From positions 1-5,133 of the forward strand of contig CANJEU010000183.1 of assembly GCA_947473445.1 (NCBI GenBank): 5,133 nucleotides of DNA, given 5' to 3'. This stretch comes from Fidelibacterota bacterium. Its GTDB lineage: Bacteria > Pseudomonadota > Alphaproteobacteria > Rhodospirillales > Rhodospirillaceae. This document shows positions 1 through 5,133 of this stretch, one piece after another (the stretch's first letter is position 1; every line of letters begins with the position of its first letter). Below the pieces are notes generated by a model. It saw only the letters and a program-made list of their open reading frames with translations, was not told where the DNA came from and ran no database searches. The position numbers were made by a program, and so were the translations under genes.

Positions 1-1290
1 CCGGGCTCTGCGTTCCTCTAGCGGCATTTTGAGGCCGCGGTGCAGGGCGTCAACCATGCTTTGCTCGTCGAAGGGATTAACAATCAGCGGCTCGCGCAAC
101 TGGCGCGCCGCGCCTGCAAAGCGGGATAGGACAAGCACGCCCGGGTCTTCAGGATCTTGCGCGGCCACATATTCCTTCGCGACGAGGTTCATGCCGTCGC
201 GCAAAGGCGTTACAAACGCAACGCGCGCGGTGCGATATAGGCCCGCGAGCGCGATGTGGTTATATGTCTTGTTCACATAGCGCAACGGCACCCAGTCGTA
301 GTCGGCGAATTCGCCATTGATGCGCCCCAGAAGGCGCTCCAGCTCGCGGCGCATGGCGCGATAGGCCGACACATCCATGCGCGAGGGCGGCGCGATCTGC
401 AGGAACGACACCTTGGCTTTATGCTCGGGATATTTCTCAAGAAGCTTTGCATAGGCGGAAAAGCGCCGGTCGATTCCCTTGGAATAATCCAGCCGGTCCA
501 CGCCGATGATCAGCTGACGTCCCGCGAGGCTGTCGACCAGCCGCACAGCGTGGGACTTTGCTTCAGGCAATGTCGCCATGGCCGCGATGCTGGCTGCGTC
601 GATGCCGATGGGGAAGGCGCGCACCTCGATCGTGCGGCCAAAGCATGTCACCCGGCCGTCCGGCTCAAGCTTCCCATCGGCTTCGCGGATGACGTAGTCC
701 AGGAAAGATTGCACGTCGCGGTCGGTTTGAAATCCCACGAGGTCGTAGGCGAACATGGTTTGCACCAGCGCACGATGCTCGGGCAGCGTCACCAGAAGCT
801 CCGACGCCGGCCAGGGAATATGCATGAAGAAGCCCAGCTTCTGCGTCGCGCCCAAACGCTTGAGCTCCGCGCCCAGCGGGATCAGATGATAGTCCTGCAC
901 CCAGATCGTATCTTCGGCCTCCAGCAGCGGCAGGATCGCTTCGGCGAACAGCACGTTCACCCGGTAGTATCCCACGCCGAAGCTGCGGTCGTAGGCCACG
1001 AGGTTGGAGCGGTAGTGACACAGGGGCCAGAGCGCGCGGTTGGCAAAGCCGTTGTAGTATTCCTCGTGGTTCTCTTTGCTCAGGTGAAGCGTCGCAAGGG
1101 TGTAATTCCCCTGCTTGGCGGTGGTGACGCTCGTCTCCTGCGTCTCGGTCACCTCGCCGCTCCAGCCAAACCACAGGCCGCCGAAGGCTTTAAGGGCGCT
1201 TGAGAGACCGGCCGCAAGGCCCCCCGCGGCCACACGCCCGCGGCCCTTGGGCGGCGGCACGCGGTTTGAAACGATCACCAGGCGTTTCAT
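1..1290 (-). CDS. otsA: Trehalose-6-phosphate synthase OtsA (3' end beyond left edge)
   Basis: Cytosolic GT20 glycosyltransferase that joins UDP-glucose and glucose-6-phosphate into trehalose-6-phosphate, the first step of the OtsAB pathway. The frame stays open from the ATG at 1290 to the window edge, giving 430 residues; E. coli OtsA has about 474, so roughly the last 30-45 are missing. Seen in the translation: N-terminal VSNR (7-10) and the AGGL loop (22-25), LWFGWSG (39-45), EYYNGF with LWP nearby (77-89), QDYHL (132-136), HIPWP (157-161), RLDYSKG (266-272), R304 after QIAPPS, and TPLRDGMNLVAKEY (361-374). By comparison with the E. coli enzyme these include the sugar-phosphate-binding Arg/Trp/Tyr residues and the nucleotide-sugar-binding R266, K271, D365 and E373. 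The start overlaps the GH15 stop as ATGA and has a good Shine-Dalgarno. The nucleotide donor (UDP, ADP or GDP) cannot be read from sequence; UDP is the family default. Confidence 0.96.
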   Translation of the reverse strand, partial: MKRLVIVSNRVPPPKGRGRVAAGGLAAGLSSALKAFGGLWFGWSGEVTETQETSVTTAKQGNYTLATLHLSKENHEEYYNGFANRALWPLCHYRSNLVAYDRSFGVGYYRVNVLFAEAILPLLEAEDTIWVQDYHLIPLGAELKRLGATQKLGFFMHIPWPASELLVTLPEHRALVQTMFAYDLVGFQTDRDVQSFLDYVIREADGKLEPDGRVTCFGRTIEVRAFPIGIDAASIAAMATLPEAKSHAVRLVDSLAGRQLIIGVDRLDYSKGIDRRFSAYAKLLEKYPEHKAKVSFLQIAPPSRMDVSAYRAMRRELERLLGRINGEFADYDWVPLRYVNKTYNHIALAGLYRTARVAFVTPLRDGMNLVAKEYVAAQDPEDPGVLVLSRFAGAARQLREPLIVNPFDEQSMVDALHRGLKMPLEERRAR

Positions 1291-3110
1291 ACGACGTCTC
1301 TCCAGGACTTCGAAAGACGCATGGCCCCGTTGATGATGCCCACCAGCGAATAGGTCTGAGGATAATTCCCCCACAGCTCGCCGGTGACGGGATCGATATC
1401 TTCCGACAGCAGGCCCACATGATTGCGGTGATTGAGCATGCTGACGAACACATCACGCGCATCCGCATCGCGTCCGGCGCGCTTGAGGGCGTCGATGTAC
1501 CAGAAGGTGCAAATATTGAACGCGTTTGTCGGCACGCCGAAATCGTCCTGGCCGATATAGCGGAACACATGTTTGCCGCGCCGCAGCTTCTCACTCACCG
1601 CATCAAGGGTCGCGAGGAAATGGGGGTCGTCGGCATTGACGAGACCCACCTCCGTCATTTGCATGACGCTGGCATCGAGTTCGCTGCCGCCGAAGCTGGC
1701 GGCGAAGGCGTTGCTCTCGTTACTCCAGGCCTCGGAGAGGATTTTTTCCTTCAGCTCACGGGCGCGTTCGTTCCAGAACAGTGCGCGATCGCTCATGGAA
1801 AGATGCGCCGCGATGCGCGACAGACGATGGCATCCCGCCCAGCACATCAGCGCTGAATAGGTATGCACATTGGCAATAGTGCGCAGCTCCCACAGGCCCG
1901 CGTCCGGCACCGCCGCCAGTCGGTAAGCGCGCTCACCGATAATTTCGAGGGCGCGAAAATCCTGCAGCGTCATGGGCCGGAGCAGGCGGCGGTCGAAAAA
2001 CGCCTGCGTCGAGGACAGAATGATCTGACCATACACGTCGTGTTGCTTATGCTCATAGGCCTGGTTGCCCACGCGCACGGGGCCCATGCCGCGATATCCC
2101 GGTAGCGATGTGATCTCGCGCTCGATCAACGCCTGCTCAAGGGCAAGGCCGTATACTGGCTGCATATGCCGGTCCTCGGTCAACTCGGGCAGATTGCGCA
2201 GGTACGAGAGATAGCTCTCCATAATGTCGATGGCGCCCAGGCGGTTCAGTGCGCGCACGACGTAATAGGCGTCACGCAGCCAGCAGAAACGATAGTCCCA
2301 TGTACGGCCCGAATTGGCCGCTTCCGGGATCGACGTGGTCATGGCCGCGAGGATGCCGCCGGTTTCTTCGTACCAGCACAGTTTCAAGGTGATGGCGGCG
2401 CGGATCACAGCGTCCTGCCATTCCAGCGGCACCGCCAGCGTGCGCACCCATTCGCGCCAATAACTGTCGGTGGCGGTAAGATATTCCTCGCACGTCGCCG
2501 ACACCGAACCTGCAACGGTTTCATCGGGGCCCAGAAACAGATTGAGCGGCTTTTCAAGCCGGAACCAGCTTTCATCGGTGATGTAAGCCACTGGCGCGTC
2601 GGTGGTCAGACGCAGTGTCTGCCGGTCACTGACAAAGCGAATGTGGTTCGACCCGCGTGTCACCACGGGATCTTCCGCGCCATACGAGAAAGTCGGCCGC
2701 AGACGGATGCGTACGCGCGGACGCCCCGTCACAGGCCGGATGATGCGGATCAGCGCGACGGGACGGTGGCGCCGGCCGAACCGGTTGAAGCGCGGCGCGA
2801 AGTCGATGACGTCGATCGCCTGGCCCGCCGTGTCCTGCAGGCGCGTCACCAGCACCGGCGTGTTCGTGAAATAGCTTTGCTGCGAGGACGCGAAATTCTC
2901 GATGTCCACGCCGAACACGCCGCGCGCTTTTTCATCCTGCGGGCTGATGCCGCCGAGCAGCGCATTGAACACCGGATCGCCGTCGGGCCGCGGCATGCAG
3001 CTCCACACCATGCACGCGCGCTGATCGACAAGTGCATTGATCGTGCAGTTGCCGATGGCGCCAAGATTGAGATTGGAAAGCGGAAGGTCAGTTTGTGCGG
3101 CGGCCATCAT
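1287..3110 (-). CDS. Glycoside hydrolase family 15 protein, probable cytosolic trehalase or alpha-glucosidase
   Basis: A 607-residue member of the bacterial glucoamylase-like GH15 family, inverting exo-acting enzymes that release glucose from non-reducing ends; some bacterial and archaeal members are trehalases. Layout: an N-terminal beta-sandwich domain (about 1-225, opening with the family's GAIGNCTINALVD-type segment at 18-29) and a C-terminal (alpha/alpha)6 barrel (about 230-600). Active-site features seen: GRTWDYRFCWLRD (268-280), matching the substrate-binding W-x-RD segment of glucoamylases; GLWELR with E408, the likely general acid; and GLLSEDIDP with E570, the likely general base, followed by GNYPQTYS. 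No signal peptide or membrane segment is visible, so it should be cytosolic. It sits between otsB and otsA, overlapping otsB by 23 bp and otsA by 4, which favours a role in trehalose turnover. The start is a tandem ATG ATG (3110 or 3107) with no clear Shine-Dalgarno. Family membership is certain; the substrate is inferred from context. Confidence 0.93.
   Translation of the reverse strand: MMAAAQTDLPLSNLNLGAIGNCTINALVDQRACMVWSCMPRPDGDPVFNALLGGISPQDEKARGVFGVDIENFASSQQSYFTNTPVLVTRLQDTAGQAIDVIDFAPRFNRFGRRHRPVALIRIIRPVTGRPRVRIRLRPTFSYGAEDPVVTRGSNHIRFVSDRQTLRLTTDAPVAYITDESWFRLEKPLNLFLGPDETVAGSVSATCEEYLTATDSYWREWVRTLAVPLEWQDAVIRAAITLKLCWYEETGGILAAMTTSIPEAANSGRTWDYRFCWLRDAYYVVRALNRLGAIDIMESYLSYLRNLPELTEDRHMQPVYGLALEQALIEREITSLPGYRGMGPVRVGNQAYEHKQHDVYGQIILSSTQAFFDRRLLRPMTLQDFRALEIIGERAYRLAAVPDAGLWELRTIANVHTYSALMCWAGCHRLSRIAAHLSMSDRALFWNERARELKEKILSEAWSNESNAFAASFGGSELDASVMQMTEVGLVNADDPHFLATLDAVSEKLRRGKHVFRYIGQDDFGVPTNAFNICTFWYIDALKRAGRDADARDVFVSMLNHRNHVGLLSEDIDPVTGELWGNYPQTYSLVGIINGAMRLSKSWRDVV
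1298..1303 (-). promoter_or_regulatory. Shine-Dalgarno for otsA
   Basis: On the minus strand GGAGAG lies 7 bases before the otsA ATG at 1290, inside the last codons of the GH15 gene. Motif and spacing are good, and with the ATGA overlap this fixes the otsA start. It suggests that otsA can recruit its own ribosomes as well as being translationally coupled to GH15. Confidence 0.75.
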
Positions 3111-3885
3111 TCTGTTCGTTCAGTGTCGTGAGCCAGGAGTGGACCGCTGCGACCGAAGGCAGGCGCGTGGTGGCGGCGGTGGGTGTGCGGGCGCCGACGA
3201 TGACGCCGTAGCCGTTGGTTTGCGATACCGCGACGAACGCGGACTCATCGGTCAGATCGTCGCCGACGAACACGGGCCGGCGGCCGGCGAACGGCGGCTC
3301 GTTCATATAGGCCGACATGGCGTTCGCCTTGCGCACGATCGCCGGCTTCAGCTCGACAACCATATTGCCGTCGAGCCGTTCGAGCTGCCCGTGCGAGCCT
3401 GCCGCGCATTCATCGACCATGCGCCGCGCTTCGTGCCCAAGATCCGGGGCGCCGCGGAAATGAAGGGCGATGCTCACGCCTTTATCCTCGGCGCGCATGC
3501 CGCGGTTCTTGCGGCAGAAGGCCGACATGATCTCGCGCGCCGGATCGAGCATGGCGGTCGGAAATTCGGACTGGATGACATGGCCGAGCGAGGTGCGCCG
3601 CTCAGCGCCATGGATGCCCGCCACCGCCCGTACGCTTCCGCTCAAATGTTTGTCTATAATCTCGATAGGCCGGCCCGTAATGATCGCAACCGCGCCGTTC
3701 AGATGCCACGCCACTTGGGACATAAGTTCGTCCAGCCCCGGCGCGATCTTGATGGCGTTCGGGGTCGCGGCAAGGTCGACCAGCGTCCCGTCAAAATCCA
3801 GAAAAAGGGTAACGTCGGCCGTGAGCGGCGGTGGATGAGCGTCGTTCATGCGTCCCGGGGGAGTTGTGAGATGTGCGCGGGCCAT
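3088..3885 (-). CDS. otsB: Trehalose-6-phosphate phosphatase OtsB
   Basis: HAD-superfamily phosphatase that removes phosphate from trehalose-6-phosphate to give trehalose, the second step of the OtsAB pathway. It has 265 residues from the first ATG; E. coli OtsB has 266. Visible motifs: DFDGTL (30-35; D30 nucleophile, D32 acid/base), ITGRP (69-73, HAD motif II), the cap-type AGIHGAERR (89-97), VELKP (177-181) with K186 nearby (motif III), and the Mg-binding GDDLTDE (208-214). The region around K186 lacks the two glycines found in E. coli OtsB. Two starts are possible: ATG at 3885, or ATG at 3849, which gives 253 residues and places DFDGTL at 18-23, close to E. coli. Neither has a clear Shine-Dalgarno, and an in-frame TGA lies 27 bases before the 3885 ATG. 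If the candidate promoter upstream is real, 3849 is the better start. It is the first gene of the trehalose cluster. Confidence 0.95.
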   Translation of the reverse strand: MARAHLTTPPGRMNDAHPPPLTADVTLFLDFDGTLVDLAATPNAIKIAPGLDELMSQVAWHLNGAVAIITGRPIEIIDKHLSGSVRAVAGIHGAERRTSLGHVIQSEFPTAMLDPAREIMSAFCRKNRGMRAEDKGVSIALHFRGAPDLGHEARRMVDECAAGSHGQLERLDGNMVVELKPAIVRKANAMSAYMNEPPFAGRRPVFVGDDLTDESAFVAVSQTNGYGVIVGARTPTAATTRLPSVAAVHSWLTTLNEQNDGRRTN

Positions 3886-3912
3886 AACGCACCAACGGCG
3901 CGAATGGGTTCA
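3886..3912 (-). promoter_or_regulatory. Candidate EcfG-type (general stress) promoter for otsB-GH15-otsA
   Basis: On the minus strand TGAAC (3912-3908) is followed after 18 bases by CGTT (3889-3886). The alphaproteobacterial EcfG pattern is GGAAC, 16-17 bases, CGTT, so this has one mismatch in the -35 and a spacer one base too long. It lies just upstream of otsB, in the only sizeable gap, and trehalose synthesis genes are often under general stress control in alphaproteobacteria. A transcript starting a few bases downstream of CGTT would begin near 3880 and favour the otsB start at 3849. The match is weak and could be chance. Confidence 0.22.
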
Positions 3913-3945
3913 CTCGCGGGCGCACGAAATCACCGAATATGAATT

Positions 3946-3958
3946 CTCTTATTAAGAG
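3946..3958. repeat. Short AT-rich inverted repeat over the hydroxylase stop codon
   Basis: Two perfect 6-base arms, CTCTTA and TAAGAG, separated by one base, span the end of the hydroxylase gene and its TAA stop. The single-base spacer and low GC rule out a normal stem-loop terminator. It could be a small operator upstream of otsB or simply a by-product of the tandem TAA stops. Confidence 0.3.
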
Positions 3959-5133
3959 CGCATCAGACGCGGCAGGTCGCCGATCGTTCCCATGGCGTGG
4001 CGCATGAACACGCGCTTTAGGGGCGGGATGCGGTTGACGATGCCAAGCCCCAGGTCGCGCGCGGCCTTGATGGGCCCGATATCGTTCGAGAACAGACGGT
4101 TCAGCACATCGGTCACGCCCGCCATCATCAGGTTATCGGCCCGGCGCCAGCGCTCGTAACGGCCCAGCGCGTCCGGGTTAGCGATATCAAGGCCCAGGCG
4201 CCGTGCGTCCAGGATCACTTCGGTCAGCGCGGCGGCGTCACGCAAGCCAAGGTTCAGACCCTGGCCGGCGATGGGATGAATGCCGTGCGCGGCATCCCCC
4301 GCCAGCACCAGGCGGCCCTTTGTGTAACGGGCCGCGAACTGCACACCCAAGGGATGGCTGAAGCGCGGCCCGATCAACGACAGGTGGCCGAGGAAGCCGC
4401 CCACACGTTCGTCGATCTCGGCAAGGAACGCCGCTTCGTCGAGGGCGAGATACCCTGCCGCCGCGCTTGCGCGCTCGGTCCACACCAGCGAGGCCCGGTG
4501 CACGCCGCCCTCATCGGGCAGCGGCAGGATCGCGAACGGCCCCGCCGGCAGAAAACGTTCGTGCGCGATGCCCTGGTGGGACTTCTCAAGGCCGATGGTG
4601 GCGACGATCGCCACCTGCGGATAGCTCCATCCCGTGAGCTTGATGCCTGCCTGATCGCGCAATTTGGACTCGCGTCCTTCGGCGGTCACGACCATCGCGG
4701 CGGTGATGGTGCGCCCGTCCGCGAGATGCAGCGTCGCCGCGTCGCGGGTTTCGCTCATATGCGACACCGTCGCGGGCGCGATCAGGTGCAAGGCGCTCTT
4801 CAGTTCGCCCATGCGCGCGAAGCTCGCCGCGCGCAGGTGCCGGTTCTCGGCCATGACGCCCAAAAACTCTGGGCCAATCTCGGCATGGTTATAGTGAAGG
4901 AACAGCGGCGCATTGCCGTCGGACACGCGAATCTGGCGGATCGGCTCGCACCGGGCGGCCAGATGCGGCCACACGCCGATGGCGGCGAGCAATCTCTGGC
5001 CGCTGGCCGCGATCGCCGAGGCTCGCCCGTCGAATCGGTCGGTGGTCATGGCGCCAGGGTCGAGTTGGTCGACGAGGGCCGTTTTCACCCCGTGGGAGGC
5101 CAAAGCACAGGCCAGCGTGCCGCCAACCAGCCC
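3952..5133 (-). CDS. UbiH/UbiF/COQ6-family FAD-dependent hydroxylase (5' end beyond right edge)
   Basis: Class A flavoprotein monooxygenase of the family that hydroxylates the aromatic ring of ubiquinone precursors using NAD(P)H and O2, usually at the inner face of the membrane. 393 residues are visible. The frame is open to the right edge, where GLVGGTLACALA is the end of the N-terminal Rossmann GxGxxG motif, so only about 10-20 residues are missing; the TTG at 5103 is internal, not a start. Further motifs (counting from the edge): DGRASAI (35-41), the conserved arginine segment of this family; AEGRES-x-LR (151-159), the DG motif with Glu for the usual Asp; and LAGDAAHGIHPIAGQGLN (277-294), the FAD-ribityl GD motif. 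It ends in tandem in-frame TAA TAA. Which ring position it hydroxylates (C1, C5 or C6; UbiH, UbiI, UbiF or the broader UbiL type) cannot be decided from sequence. It lies 66-102 bp upstream of otsB on the same strand with no evident functional link. Confidence 0.92.
   Translation of the reverse strand, partial: GLVGGTLACALASHGVKTALVDQLDPGAMTTDRFDGRASAIAASGQRLLAAIGVWPHLAARCEPIRQIRVSDGNAPLFLHYNHAEIGPEFLGVMAENRHLRAASFARMGELKSALHLIAPATVSHMSETRDAATLHLADGRTITAAMVVTAEGRESKLRDQAGIKLTGWSYPQVAIVATIGLEKSHQGIAHERFLPAGPFAILPLPDEGGVHRASLVWTERASAAAGYLALDEAAFLAEIDERVGGFLGHLSLIGPRFSHPLGVQFAARYTKGRLVLAGDAAHGIHPIAGQGLNLGLRDAAALTEVILDARRLGLDIANPDALGRYERWRRADNLMMAGVTDVLNRLFSNDIGPIKAARDLGLGIVNRIPPLKRVFMRHAMGTIGDLPRLMRS

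Noticed and set aside
256..1203. Long plus-strand ORF (315 codons) opposite otsA
   Set aside because: It lies wholly antisense to a clear GT20 enzyme, has low-complexity Arg/His/Gln/Ala-rich composition and matches no family I know. GC-rich codon bias routinely leaves antisense frames open.
1524..1535. Apparent loss of a catalytic glutamate in GH15, because the motif often seen as EEGAF or PETAF reads PTNAF (526-530) here
   Set aside because: Comparison with fungal glucoamylase places the catalytic pair at the LWE motif (E408) and the LLSED motif (E570), both present. The PTNAF position is probably not catalytic, so the enzyme need not be inactive.
2166..3131. Long plus-strand ORF (321 codons) opposite the GH15 gene
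   Set aside because: Antisense shadow of a gene with intact family motifs; its Arg/His-rich composition is typical of such shadows.
3899..3918. CGCGA/TCGCG inverted repeat as a terminator after the hydroxylase gene
   Set aside because: The arms are only 5 bases with a 10-base loop and no T-run on the minus strand, so it is no better than chance in GC-rich DNA.
3037..3942. Plus-strand ORF (301 codons) spanning otsB on the opposite strand
   Set aside because: Antisense to a well-supported OtsB with all HAD motifs; no recognisable domain of its own.
4678..4683. AEG instead of ADG in the FAD DG motif of the hydroxylase, as a sign of inactivation
   Set aside because: Asp-to-Glu here is conservative and, as far as I recall, common in alphaproteobacterial members; the other flavin motifs are intact.
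5101..5103. TTG as the start codon of the hydroxylase
   Set aside because: The frame continues to the window edge and encodes the GLVGG part of the Rossmann motif, so the true start lies outside the window.

Overview
The window holds four genes, all on the minus strand and packed almost end to end. They are a ubiquinone-biosynthesis-type flavin hydroxylase (cut by the right edge) and a three-gene trehalose cluster, otsB, a GH15 glycosidase and otsA (otsA is cut by the left edge). The DNA is GC-rich, with strong third-position G/C in all four reading frames. Long antisense shadow ORFs occur, as expected for such composition. The protein sequences, the UbiH/COQ6-type hydroxylase and the compact layout suggest an alphaproteobacterium. 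That placement is inference and no marker gene here settles it.

Reading in the direction of transcription (right to left): positions 5133-3952 encode a class A FAD-dependent monooxygenase of the UbiH/UbiF/COQ6 family, missing only its extreme N-terminus and ending in tandem TAA stops. A 66-102 bp gap follows, the only real intergenic space. It has no GC-rich hairpin terminator, but it contains a weak match to the alphaproteobacterial general-stress (EcfG) promoter pattern. Next come otsB (trehalose-6-phosphate phosphatase), a 607-residue cytosolic GH15 enzyme that overlaps the end of otsB by 23 bp, and otsA (trehalose-6-phosphate synthase). otsA starts in an ATGA overlap with the GH15 stop and has a good Shine-Dalgarno sequence.

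Together, OtsA would make trehalose-6-phosphate from UDP-glucose and glucose-6-phosphate, and OtsB would dephosphorylate it to trehalose. The GH15 enzyme has no signal peptide and keeps both predicted catalytic glutamates. It is a candidate cytosolic trehalase (or another alpha-glucosidase) made in fixed proportion with the synthetic enzymes, giving a self-contained trehalose turnover module. The hydroxylase probably belongs to a separate transcription unit upstream.

I do not see an undescribed system here. The points most worth a second look are the hydrolase embedded in the biosynthetic operon, the unusual lysine-motif loop in OtsB, and the candidate stress promoter.
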